This document shows, piece after piece, positions 27,590 to 33,023 of a stretch of DNA of 64,000 nucleotides (the stretch's first letter is position 1; the number at the start of each line of letters is the position of its first letter). A program made the translations under genes and the position numbers. The DNA comes from a virus. The DNA lies in IMG/VR virus record IMGVR_UViG_3300017963_000197, positions 62,001-126,000 of that record. One strand, written 5' to 3'. Below the pieces are notes generated by a model. It made no database searches, had not been told where the DNA came from, and was given only the letters and a program-made list of their open reading frames with translations.

Positions 27590-27856
27590 CTAACCAACCG
27601 CTTCCGCGATCCACTCGCCAAGCTGTGCCCGGCGTTCTAACTCTCTGGTTGTCTTGCTCAGAATCACACGAGCCGTTCTACGCTGTTTCCAGGTTAGGCC
27701 ACCGGCCCGTGCCCACCACTCGGGAGTCTCTTTCGTAAAGCCTCGCTCCCAAGGTGTTAGAGTTAACTCTTCGAACAGACGGTGCCTGGAGATCAGGATC
27801 ATGGCCCGACACAGGCCGCCGTCATCTAACTTCAATATCTCAGGGTGGTGCGCCAT
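27590..27856 (-). CDS. hypothetical protein, 88 aa
   Basis: MAHHPEILKLDDGGLCRAMI at the start, then a Trp-rich middle (LTPWERGFTKETPEWWARAG) and a basic helical end (KQRRTARVILSKTTRELERR). The ATG is 8 nt from a GGTGTAATA element (27865-27873). It is the first of two minus genes, the second being sulfotransferase-like. Not recognised. Confidence 0.5.
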   Translation of the reverse strand: MAHHPEILKLDDGGLCRAMILISRHRLFEELTLTPWERGFTKETPEWWARAGGLTWKQRRTARVILSKTTRELERRAQLGEWIAEAVG

Positions 27857-27864
27857 CCCCTCAA

Positions 27865-27873
27865 TATTACACC
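27865..27873 (-). promoter_or_regulatory. GGTGTAATA promoter element
   Basis: GGTGTAATATTGAGGGG precedes ATG 27856, combining the element with a purine-rich ribosome-like site. Confidence 0.5.
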
Positions 27874-27880
27874 GGAAATC

Positions 27881-27915
27881 GTCAAAACGCTAGTGCGAAA
27901 ATTCGCCGTTTTGAC
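27881..27915. repeat. Inverted repeat GTCAAAACG/CGTTTTGAC
   Basis: A 9-bp perfect inverted repeat with a nested GCGAAAATTCGC palindrome, just upstream of a GGTGTAATA element. The position fits an operator. Confidence 0.45.
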
Positions 27916-27981
27916 ACTCAAAACCGGCGCTATTGCGCCACCCATGTGTAATGAATTCAAGCCGATAGGGCTTGTAAATGG

Positions 27982-28227
27982 TCAACGCATGAACAACCCA
28001 CTGCGACTGTCCCGAAACTGGTTGACTCTTTTAACCGCCTTTAGAAGGTTCTTGGCGTCGTGGAGAACATCCTCCGAGAGACCCTGTACCGGGTCCCACT
28101 TCCCGTCCGAATCGCCCATCAAAGTCTCGTCCAGTTCCGCCAAGTTGCTCTTGAGGGACCGCATGGCCTTGAGAATAGCACCCTGTAGGCGTGGGATGGA
28201 CGCCGTCCGACGGTCGTAGGAGTACAT
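27982..28227 (-). CDS. small protein with MYSYDRR tag, 81 aa
   Basis: Begins MYSYDRRTASIPRLQGAIL. The rest is a predicted helical hairpin (LKAMRSLKSNLAELDETLMG, EDVLHDAKNLLKAVKRVNQF). Fifth member of the tag group and the shortest, so the tag makes up much of the protein. No known domain. Confidence 0.6.
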   Translation of the reverse strand: MYSYDRRTASIPRLQGAILKAMRSLKSNLAELDETLMGDSDGKWDPVQGLSEDVLHDAKNLLKAVKRVNQFRDSRSGLFMR

Positions 28228-28252
28228 GCTTTAGTGTCAACATAAGAAGATT

Positions 28253-28327
28253 TGGCGGGGATGACGAGGATCGAACTCGCCTCACCGGATCGACAATCCG
28301 GCCGCTTCACCAGATGCGTACATCCCC
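28253..28327 (-). tRNA. tRNA-Asp (GTC)
   Basis: GGGGATG/CATCCCC acceptor, GCCA end, anticodon arm CCGGA-TTGTCGA-TCCGG. Confidence 0.92.
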
Positions 28328-28332
28328 TTGGT

Positions 28333-28905
28333 TTACTTTCGGTTCGGCCGCCCACGACCTTTATTCAGAGCCTTATAAGTGGGCGTCAAAGCATGGCAGT
28401 TAGGGCATATCAATCTAAGATTCTCTTCAGTGTTGTTTTTATGGTCTCCGTCCACATGATCGACCTCAAGAGGTATCTTCTGACCCATCCACGTCTTTCG
28501 GCCACAACTCGCACATCTGTACTCTCTAGTCCGTAACAGATACCGGCGAATATTGGCTGAATTTTTGATATCTTCTAGTTTCTTCCGCCGACTGGAAAGA
28601 TGTACCCCCTCGTCGATACAGTCTCTACAATACTTGTTCTTACCCGACGGCTTGCCGCACGCAGCGCAATATCTCGGGTCCTTAATTACCCGGTGCCTCG
28701 TGAAGTTGACGTATTTACCCGCGCAGGAATGGTTACAAAATTTGCCATAGCGTTTCTCGTAAGGCAGAGGCTCCCCGCACAATTTACATTTAGGGGCAGC
28801 TTGTTCGTGTTTGCGTACGGCTTCGTCGTGCCTTTTTTGACGGCACTTGTCTAAGACTTTGCTAACCTTCGCGTAACCTTTCTTTCCCGCCGCGCTATGA
28901 TCCAT
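28333..28905 (-). CDS. HNH endonuclease with multiple zinc sites
   Basis: The 190-aa protein has N-terminal Cys clusters (CKLCGEPLPY, CNHSCAGKY, CAACGKPSGKNKYCRDC), then REYRCASCGRKTWMG and the HNH core PLEVDHVDGDHKNN...LICPNCHALT. It resembles phage and intron-type HNH homing nucleases. The ATG overlaps the last base of the tRNA-Thr gene, so the endonuclease sits exactly between tRNA genes. Confidence 0.88.
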   Translation of the reverse strand: MDHSAAGKKGYAKVSKVLDKCRQKRHDEAVRKHEQAAPKCKLCGEPLPYEKRYGKFCNHSCAGKYVNFTRHRVIKDPRYCAACGKPSGKNKYCRDCIDEGVHLSSRRKKLEDIKNSANIRRYLLRTREYRCASCGRKTWMGQKIPLEVDHVDGDHKNNTEENLRLICPNCHALTPTYKALNKGRGRPNRK

Positions 28906-28978
28906 GGAGCCGGTAGAGGGAATCGAACCCTCGTATCCTGTTTACAAGACAAGTGTTCTGCCATTGAACTATACCGGC
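28905..28978 (-). tRNA. tRNA-Thr (TGT)
   Basis: GCCGGTA/TACCGGC acceptor, TCCA end, anticodon arm CTTGT-CTTGTAA-ACAGG. Confidence 0.92.
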
Positions 28979-28997
28979 ATTCTCGTCACAATGTTAG

Positions 28998-29081
28998 TAC
29001 CGGGAACAGGAATCGAACCTGCACGCCCTTTCGAGCACCAGATCCTAAATCTGGCGTGTCTACCAGTTCCACCACCCCGGC
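28998..29081 (-). tRNA. tRNA-Leu (TAG)
   Basis: GCCGGGG/TCCCGGT acceptor with G-U ends, long variable arm, anticodon arm CCAGA-TTTAGGA-TCTGG. Confidence 0.9.
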
Positions 29082-29087
29082 ATAAAT

Positions 29088-29477
29088 TTATCGAGTTCTA
29101 CGTTCGCGCTCTCGTTCCCACTGCTTGAACAGGCGCTCCCCCTGTTTGAGACCGTTCTTCAAATCCCGCTCACCGCTTCGAATTCGAATCTCTTTCTCAC
29201 GCCGTCCGAACGACCCCTCGTAGTCGGCACCCTCGCTATAGTTGAGAGTAAGCTTTGCCGTCCCGTCTTCTAACAAGGAGTCCACGTTATCCAATGTAGC
29301 CGTTATATGGGACTCGTCTCCGTGCGACCCTTGCTTGGAATAATACATGATCCAGTAGCCGTCGTAGCTGGCTTCCCAAAACGAGCCACCAATTTTCATC
29401 AGTTCTTCGACCTTGTTCAGACGCTCTCGCGTATCTCCGGTCGCGAACCGTGCGGCTATCCGTGTTGCCTTGGTCAT
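29088..29477 (-). CDS. hypothetical protein with RIAARFA tag, 129 aa
   Basis: N-terminus MTKATRIAARFATGDTRERL resembles that of the ParB-fold protein at 62.3 kb (LRVAARFAARS). The middle is beta-rich and aromatic (SYDGYWIMYYSKQG, AKLTLNYSEGADYEGSFG) and the end strongly basic/helical (KQWERERERRTR). Function unknown; the shared N-terminus suggests common targeting. Confidence 0.55.
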   Translation of the reverse strand: MTKATRIAARFATGDTRERLNKVEELMKIGGSFWEASYDGYWIMYYSKQGSHGDESHITATLDNVDSLLEDGTAKLTLNYSEGADYEGSFGRREKEIRIRSGERDLKNGLKQGERLFKQWERERERRTR

Positions 29478-29510
29478 ACCAACCTAGGCTAACAAGAGAT
29501 TCTCTACTTG

Positions 29511-29583
29511 GGTTGACCGACGGGACTCGAACCCGCTCCTCCTGACCCACAATCAGGTGCTCTGCCAGTTGAGCTTCGGCCAA
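29511..29583 (-). tRNA. tRNA-His (GTG)
   Basis: TTGGCCG/CGGTCAA acceptor with C73 as expected for His, anticodon arm CCTGA-TTGTGGG-TCAGG. Confidence 0.88.
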
Positions 29584-29602
29584 AGGCTTGGTCTTACGAC
29601 CG

Positions 29603-29674
29603 GGCCTCCTGACGGGAATCGAACCCGCTAATACCTGACCCACAATCAGGCCGCTATCCATTTGCGTTCAGAAG
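29603..29674 (-). tRNA. tRNA with GTG anticodon (His-like), second copy
   Basis: CTTCTGA/TCAGGAG acceptor and the same anticodon arm CCTGA-TTGTGGG-TCAGG, but the discriminator is G instead of C, so histidine identity is doubtful. Confidence 0.75.
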
Positions 29675-29680
29675 GCATAG

Positions 29681-29824
29681 CCCCCGCTCCCGGAGTTGAA
29701 CCGGATTTGCATGTAAGAACCGCTGGATGCCTCCCGTGAAGGAGGCGAGTGAACAATCCTGAAGAGCATTTTTGCTCCAGCTTTAGCAGTGCTGGCGGGG
29801 GAACCACACCCCCAGTAAGCGGGG
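29681..29824 (-). ncRNA. tRNA-like RNA with large variable-arm insertion (GCT loop)
   Basis: Acceptor CCCCGCT/AGCGGGG; anticodon arm with loop CTGCTAA (GCT). A ~75-nt arm follows with TTGTTCACTC, hairpin GCCTCC/GGGAGGC, ATCCAGCGG and TTCTTACATGC, then T arm CCGG-TTCAACT-CCGG. It carries the ACTC-stem-TTACATGC module of the Y RNA-like set. Confidence 0.6.
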
Positions 29825-29832
29825 AAAGAGAA

Positions 29833-30027
29833 GGCAGACGACGAGTCAATGAACCCGTAGGCGGGCATCTTCATCGGGACCCCAGGAACCACACTCCGGT
29901 CTAAGACCGGCACAGGCACTCTGTGTTTCCTCTCGGGAACTCGCCCCGCACAGTGCCGTACGAGGCACGCATCCTGAGGGGATGAGATGAAACAGGACCC
30001 GAAAACGGGCATCTTCGTCGTTTGCCC
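29833..30027 (-). ncRNA. Permuted tRNA-like/Y RNA-like candidate, extended
   Basis: Ends GGGCAAACGAC and GTCGTCTGCC pair (one mismatch). Near the 3' end TTCATTGACTC matches the shared module. Inside are hairpins GTGCC/GGCAC, CTGTG/CACAG and CCGG-TCTTAGA-CCGG that could be T, acceptor and anticodon arms. A near-repeat GAYGAAGATGCCCG occurs near both ends. Confidence 0.5.
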
Positions 30028-30031
30028 TCTC

Positions 30032-30166
30032 TGGCGGGGCTTTGGGGAGTCGAACCCCAAAGAACGTGTAGACGTAACAAGGTTGCGTCCCTTTGTGTCA
30101 GATGCCTCTGACAGAGATGCGAGTATCGTGCGTCGAACAGTTTGGCGGCCTCCCGCCAAAAGCCCC
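30032..30166 (-). ncRNA. tRNA-like RNA with large variable-arm insertion
   Basis: Acceptor GGGGCTT/AAGCCCC, GCCA end, D-like hairpin GGCGG-GAGG-CCGCC and T loop TTCGACT are clear. Anticodon arm is unclear around TCGACGCACGA. The long arm has ATACTC and hairpin TGTCAGA-GGCA-TCTGACA. Confidence 0.55.
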
Positions 30167-30175
30167 TAAGTCAGT

Positions 30176-30320
30176 CCGCGTTCGAGTCGATCGACCTGTT
30201 TAGCGTTTGCTTGTTCCGTAGACAAGTGCCTGTACCAATTCGGCTATATTCCCGATGTGGAAATAGTGGGACTCGAACCCACATAACGTATGCATGTAAG
30301 ATCGTTCTGGATGAACGCGG
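30176..30320 (-). ncRNA. Circularly permuted tRNA-like RNA, Y RNA (YrlA-type) candidate
   Basis: Ends CCGCGTTC and GAACGCGG pair. Order inside: CTTACATGC, T arm GTGGG-TTCGAGT-CCCAC, acceptor 3' TATTTCC, A, short linker, acceptor 5' GGGAATA, D arm GCC...GGC, anticodon arm CTTGT-CTACGGA-ACAAG (ACG), then AACAGGTCGATCGACTC. It has the same layout as the RNA at 4838-4977, with different stem sequences that keep pairing. Confidence 0.75.
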
Positions 30321-30322
30321 AT

Positions 30323-30478
30323 TGGTCGGGACCCTAGGATTCGAACCTAGATTGCTTGTAAGCGCCGTGGAGGTGTTTCCTACTTTTAGGGAGCTATCCC
30401 ATATAAGAAACGAGTTACAGTGCTGGTCAGTATTGCTTCTGATTTACGTTCAGAATGGATGCCATCTCCATGGTCCCG
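30323..30478 (-). ncRNA. tRNA-like RNA with large variable-arm insertion (GTA loop)
   Basis: Acceptor CGGGACC/GGTCCCG with ACCA end, D hairpin GGA...TCC, anticodon arm TTCTGA-ACGTAAA-TCAGAA (GTA, C33). A ~90-nt arm follows with AACTC, stem GTTTC/GAAAC and CGCTTACAAGC, then T arm CTAGG-TTCGAAT-CCTAG. Confidence 0.6.
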
Positions 30479-30483
30479 ATATG

Positions 30484-30570
30484 CCGATCCTGTTAGGTGC
30501 CCGAAGACCCCGACCGTTTCAACGGTATGCACCGTCGAACGTTGTTGTCCGGGACCGGCGTCGGACGACA
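30484..30570 (-). ncRNA. Structured RNA candidate upstream of Y RNA-like cluster
   Basis: Contains a long imperfect hairpin (CGTTGT...GTCCG / CGGAC...ACAACG), ACGGT-GCAT-ACCGT and CTAACAGGATCG, the last resembling the shared AACAGGTCGATC segment. Fills the gap between tRNA-Gly and the cluster. Confidence 0.35.
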
Positions 30571-30574
30571 ACGT

Positions 30575-30648
30575 TGGTGCGGGTAGGGAGAATCGAACTC
30601 CCGTATCGTGCTTGGCAAGCACGCATTCTACCTCTGAATTATACCCGC
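30575..30648 (-). tRNA. tRNA-Gly (GCC)
   Basis: GCGGGTA/TACCCGC acceptor, ACCA end, anticodon arm CGTGC-TTGCCAA-GCACG. Confidence 0.93.
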
Positions 30649-30650
30649 AT

Positions 30651-30687
30651 GGCCTCGTTTTTCACCCCAGCGGCGAGGCCCCCGCTG
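30651..30687 (-). ncRNA. Compact H-type pseudoknot candidate
   Basis: On the minus strand CAGCGG, GGCCTCG, CCGCTG and CGAGGCC occur in that order, so two interleaved perfect stems (6 and 7 bp) form an H-type pseudoknot with a GGGTGAAAAA loop. Lies between tRNA-Pro and tRNA-Gly. Confidence 0.5.
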
Positions 30688-30721
30688 AACCAAACCCCGC
30701 CTTAAGAAGACGGACATAAGG

Positions 30722-30799
30722 TGGTCGGGATGGCCGGATTTGAACCGGCGACCCCCTGTCCCCCAGACAGGTGCCCTTGCCAGACTGGGCCACATCCCG
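30722..30799 (-). tRNA. tRNA-Pro (GGG)
   Basis: CGGGATG/CATCCCG acceptor, ACCA end, anticodon arm CCTGT-CTGGGGG-ACAGG. Only Pro tRNA seen in the window. Confidence 0.92.
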
Positions 30800-30800
30800 A

Positions 30801-30876
30801 TGGTGGCTGGGGTGGGAATCGAACCCACTACGCCCTGATTTTCAGTCAGGCGCTCTACCTTTTGAGCTACCCAGCC
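30801..30876 (-). tRNA. tRNA-Phe (GAA)
   Basis: GGCTGGG/CCCAGCC acceptor, ACCA end, anticodon arm CCTGA-CTGAAAA-TCAGG. Confidence 0.94.
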
Positions 30877-30879
30877 GTA

Positions 30880-30951
30880 GTGACCCTACGGAGAATCGAA
30901 CTCCGATCTGTGGAATGAAAGCCCACGGTTCTGCCATTAAACTATAGGGCC
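30880..30951 (-). tRNA. tRNA-Glu (TTC)
   Basis: GGCCCTA/TAGGGTC acceptor, anticodon arm GTGGG-CTTTCAT-TCCAC. Confidence 0.92.
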
Positions 30952-30954
30952 GAT

Positions 30955-31030
30955 TGGTACCCCTGACCGGACTTGAACCGGTGTTTGCGGCGTGAGAGGC
31001 CGCTGTCCTGGCCAACTAGACGACAGGGGC
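30955..31030 (-). tRNA. tRNA-Glu (CTC)
   Basis: GCCCCTG/CAGGGGT acceptor, ACCA end, anticodon arm GCGGC-CTCTCAC-GCCGC. Confidence 0.92.
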
Positions 31031-31035
31031 AAACA

Positions 31036-31110
31036 GGAGCCTACGACCGGGATCGAACCGGCCATTTCCTCATTACGAAAGAGGCGTCCCACCATTGAGA
31101 CTTCGTAGGC
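31036..31110 (-). tRNA. tRNA-Thr (CGT)
   Basis: GCCTACG/CGTAGGC acceptor, anticodon arm CCTCT-TTCGTAA-TGAGG. Confidence 0.92.
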
Positions 31111-31113
31111 GCG

Positions 31114-31184
31114 GCGGGCCAGTAGGGAATCGAACCCCATCCTCCGGATTTGGAATCCGGTTGGCTTCCATAGCCCCTGACCCG
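31114..31184 (-). tRNA. tRNA-Trp (CCA)
   Basis: CGGGTCA/TGGCCCG acceptor, short D arm, anticodon arm CCGGA-TTCCAAA-TCCGG. Discriminator is C, unusual for Trp. Confidence 0.85.
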
Positions 31185-31212
31185 TAAGAACGTTCGAGTT
31201 GCTTGAGCAGAT

Positions 31213-31287
31213 TGGTTAGCAAAATGGGATTCGAACCCATGCCTTTCCGGTTGATAGCCAGATGTCCTTCCACTGGACGATTCGCTT
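31213..31287 (-). tRNA. tRNA with ATC anticodon (Asp-like)
   Basis: AAGCGAA/TTTGCTA acceptor (one mismatch), ACCA end, anticodon arm TCTGG-CTATCAA-CCGGA. A34 in an Asp-box anticodon is highly unusual; the same ATC triplet appears in the tRNA-like RNA at 4979-5119. Confidence 0.75.
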
Positions 31288-31313
31288 GTATGCTCTGACA
31301 GATTGAACGCCCT

Positions 31314-31341
31314 TGGCGGTAAGCGAAGGAATCGAACCTTC
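31314..31341 (-). tRNA. tRNA 3'-end fragment (T arm + acceptor + CCA)
   Basis: GAAGG-TTCGATT-CCTTC, GCTTACC, G, CCA form a perfect 3' half. The expected 5' half is replaced by the end of the protein gene at 31340. Looks like an insertion or recombination scar in a former tRNA. Confidence 0.55.
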
Positions 31342-31699
31342 ATTGACCATCCTTACCTTCGTCGTCTCTCAAGTGGTCCCACAGCGTCGGCCTTTCTCCG
31401 ACCTCCACAGGCGTCGGCTCTGGGTCTGGCAGTGGCTTCGGGGTTTGAGCCTCCCACGCTAAATAAGGAGGGGGTATGATCGGCGCTGACGTGTCCGGAG
31501 GCACCGTCGAGAGAACCACATAACAAATGGTCCCGTCCGGCCCCTTCACACAAAGGTGGTGTTGCTCGTCCACGAAGATCTGCAACCCATTGCCCTGGAA
31601 GTTGTCTATATCAAACCTACCCACGGCGGTGATCGCAGCCGGTTGTTCGTCGGGAGGAATGTTACGATCAACCACACGATCGCGATCGTCATTAGGCAT
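31340..31699 (-). CDS. hypothetical proline-rich protein, 119 aa
   Basis: An acidic N-terminus (MPNDDRDRVVDRNIPPDEQP), a small beta region (LQIFVDEQHHLCVKGPDG, TICYVVLSTVP) and a proline-rich C-terminal half (PKPLPDPEPTPVEVGERP). The middle recalls the N-terminal 'FVDE...' module of the fibre-cluster proteins, so it may be a virion-associated small protein. The ATG is 7 nt from a GGTGTAGGA element (31707-31715). Its 3' end truncates a tRNA. Confidence 0.5.
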   Translation of the reverse strand: MPNDDRDRVVDRNIPPDEQPAAITAVGRFDIDNFQGNGLQIFVDEQHHLCVKGPDGTICYVVLSTVPPDTSAPIIPPPYLAWEAQTPKPLPDPEPTPVEVGERPTLWDHLRDDEGKDGQ

Positions 31700-31706
31700 G
31701 GCCCGA

Positions 31707-31715
31707 TCCTACACC
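31707..31715 (-). promoter_or_regulatory. GGTGTAGGA promoter element
   Basis: Minus strand, 7 nt before ATG 31699 and 2 nt from the tRNA-Asn 3' end. Confidence 0.45.
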
Positions 31716-31717
31716 GA

Positions 31718-31792
31718 TGGCTCCAGGGGAGGGAGTCGAACCCACGATGTACCGGTTAACAGCCGGTTGCCTTACCACTTGGCTACCCTGGA
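31718..31792 (-). tRNA. tRNA-Asn (GTT)
   Basis: TCCAGGG/CCCTGGA acceptor, GCCA end, anticodon arm ACCGG-CTGTTAA-CCGGT. Confidence 0.93.
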
Positions 31793-31799
31793 AAAAGAA

Positions 31800-31836
31800 G
31801 GGTGAGGAACCTTTTTGGGCCAAAAGGCCCTCACCC
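31800..31836 (-). terminator. Strong hairpin terminator
   Basis: GGGTGAGG/CCTCACCC with inner CCTTTT/AAAAGG forms a 14-bp interrupted stem. On the minus strand it is followed by TTCTTTTT, a U-run, ending the Tyr/Lys tRNA transcript. Confidence 0.65.
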
Positions 31837-31933
31837 CGTGAATCCGATTACTGCCGCTCGACCCGAAGATCGCACGACCGCAACCGTCTCACCGAAATCA
31901 TCAATTTTCAAAGAACAACGTCAACGCTTCTAC

Positions 31934-32008
31934 GGTGGGTGCAAAAGGACTCGAACCTTTTCAGACCAGCTTAAGAGGCTGGTGCCCGTCCAGTCGGGCG
32001 CTGCACCC
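31934..32008 (-). tRNA. tRNA-Lys (CTT)
   Basis: GGGTGCA/TGCACCC acceptor, anticodon arm CCAGC-CTCTTAA-GCTGG. Confidence 0.92.
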
Positions 32009-32015
32009 TATCTAT

Positions 32016-32090
32016 TGGTAGGGTCGGTGGGAATCGAACCCACAACCGTCGGGTTAAAAGCCCGCTGCTCTACCGTTGAGCCACGACCCC
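32016..32090 (-). tRNA. tRNA-Lys (TTT)
   Basis: GGGGTCG/CGACCCT acceptor, ACCA end, anticodon loop CTTTTAA. Confidence 0.92.
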
Positions 32091-32149
32091 ATAGTCGGGT
32101 TGCGGACTTTCGTTTTATTCGGCTCTTCATCGTTCTATCCTCTCTTTCT

Positions 32150-32238
32150 TGGTGGAGCGTGGTTGGAGTCGAACCACACACCCCGAAGGGAACGGGTTTA
32201 CAGCCCGTCAGCTTCTACCGGAAGCCTAATCACGCTCC
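32150..32238 (-). tRNA. tRNA-Tyr (GTA)
   Basis: GGAGCGT/ACGCTCC acceptor, ACCA end, long variable arm, anticodon loop CTGTAAA between GACGGG and CCCGTT. First gene of the tRNA array on its strand. Confidence 0.93.
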
Positions 32239-32708
32239 ATGAGTTCGTGCGCGTGGAGCGTAAATAAGATTCGTGTAATGGTTTTCGTAACATTGTGAAA
32301 ATTCTCCTTAAACGCCAAAGGCCACCTGGGTTTCCCTAGGCGGCCTTAGATCTCTCTCACGAGTAATAACTAATGGCCGCCTATGTATCCACCTCCAAAT
32401 TCTGGCGACTAATAAATTCGGAGGCGGGCATATGGGTCGTGACGCAACCGAGATATGCGGCTCCCAGGACGCACCACGACGCCGCAAGTTTCGCTTGCTT
32501 GGCGCGTATTGATAATGTGGTCCGGGAAGTCATTGTCTTAACTCACTGGTTACTCGTACAAGATATAAGTACACCTTGATGGGGTGTCTGGCAAGAGAAA
32601 TCGACGGCCTTATGTTCTTTTTTATTCAGACCCGCGAAATACCCAATGGTTATCGCTAGATGGCGTCAAGGACGCCTTGAGGCCGGTACATCCTTATATA
32701 GTAGGCCG
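32239..32708. other. Non-coding gap at the head of the tRNA array
   Basis: About 470 nt without a convincing gene. It holds a bidirectional hairpin (32318-32347, AAGGCC.CCTGGG/CCC.AGG.GGCCTT). Two short plus-strand frames (32373-32579 and 32584-32769) lack ribosome sites and recognisable products; the second also overlaps the end of the gene at 32709. Promoters for the leftward tRNA array probably lie here, but no GGTGTAATA element faces left. Confidence 0.5.
32318..32347. terminator. Bidirectional hairpin
   Basis: AAGGCC-A-CCTGGG, loop TTT, CCC-T-AGG-C-GGCCTT; imperfect 12-bp stem with A/T flanks. Confidence 0.5.
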
Positions 32709-33014
32709 TTACCTCGATAGCCGTTTGATGCTTTCCCGAACAGCTTCTCTAACTGCCTGGAGCAAGTAGATAGGCTTGGGGGTGGGCCGTAGTGGATCGC
32801 CGTTCGCATCGACATAGATGTCCAGACTCTCGCCAGTGTTGGACTTGATCATCACCAAGTATTGATCCACCTCAAGCGGGCCGTTCCGTCTGTACGCGCC
32901 GAAGGAGTAGTCAGGGATGACCGTGACATCCAACTTGACGGAGAACTTATCTCGCTTGACGGGGGCGGCCTCTTTGGACAACGCCTCTTCAAAAGCCTTA
33001 CGTGGTTTACCCAT
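32709..33014 (-). CDS. hypothetical protein with PRKAFE N-terminus, 101 aa
   Basis: MGKPRKAFEEALSKEAAPVK resembles the 20.9-kb protein's N-terminus (PRKAFEQAL). A beta-rich core (FSVKLDVTVIPDYSFGAYRR, QYLVMIKSNTGESLDIYVDA) and a helical end follow. It lies directly after the repeat-containing virion protein gene. Not recognised. Confidence 0.55.
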   Translation of the reverse strand: MGKPRKAFEEALSKEAAPVKRDKFSVKLDVTVIPDYSFGAYRRNGPLEVDQYLVMIKSNTGESLDIYVDANGDPLRPTPKPIYLLQAVREAVRESIKRLSR

Positions 33015-33023
33015 CTACGCCTC

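Noticed and set aside
29668-30705. Long open frames running through the tRNA/Y RNA clusters (e.g. minus 29668-30159, plus 30142-30705)
   Set aside because: They cross several structured RNA genes and have no ribosome sites or recognisable products.
3421-32238. CRISPR array
   Set aside because: The regular repeats in this region are tRNA T arms with different sequences; there is no repeat-spacer structure.
32373-32579. 68-codon plus-strand frame
   Set aside because: No ribosome site or promoter element, unusual composition, no recognisable features.
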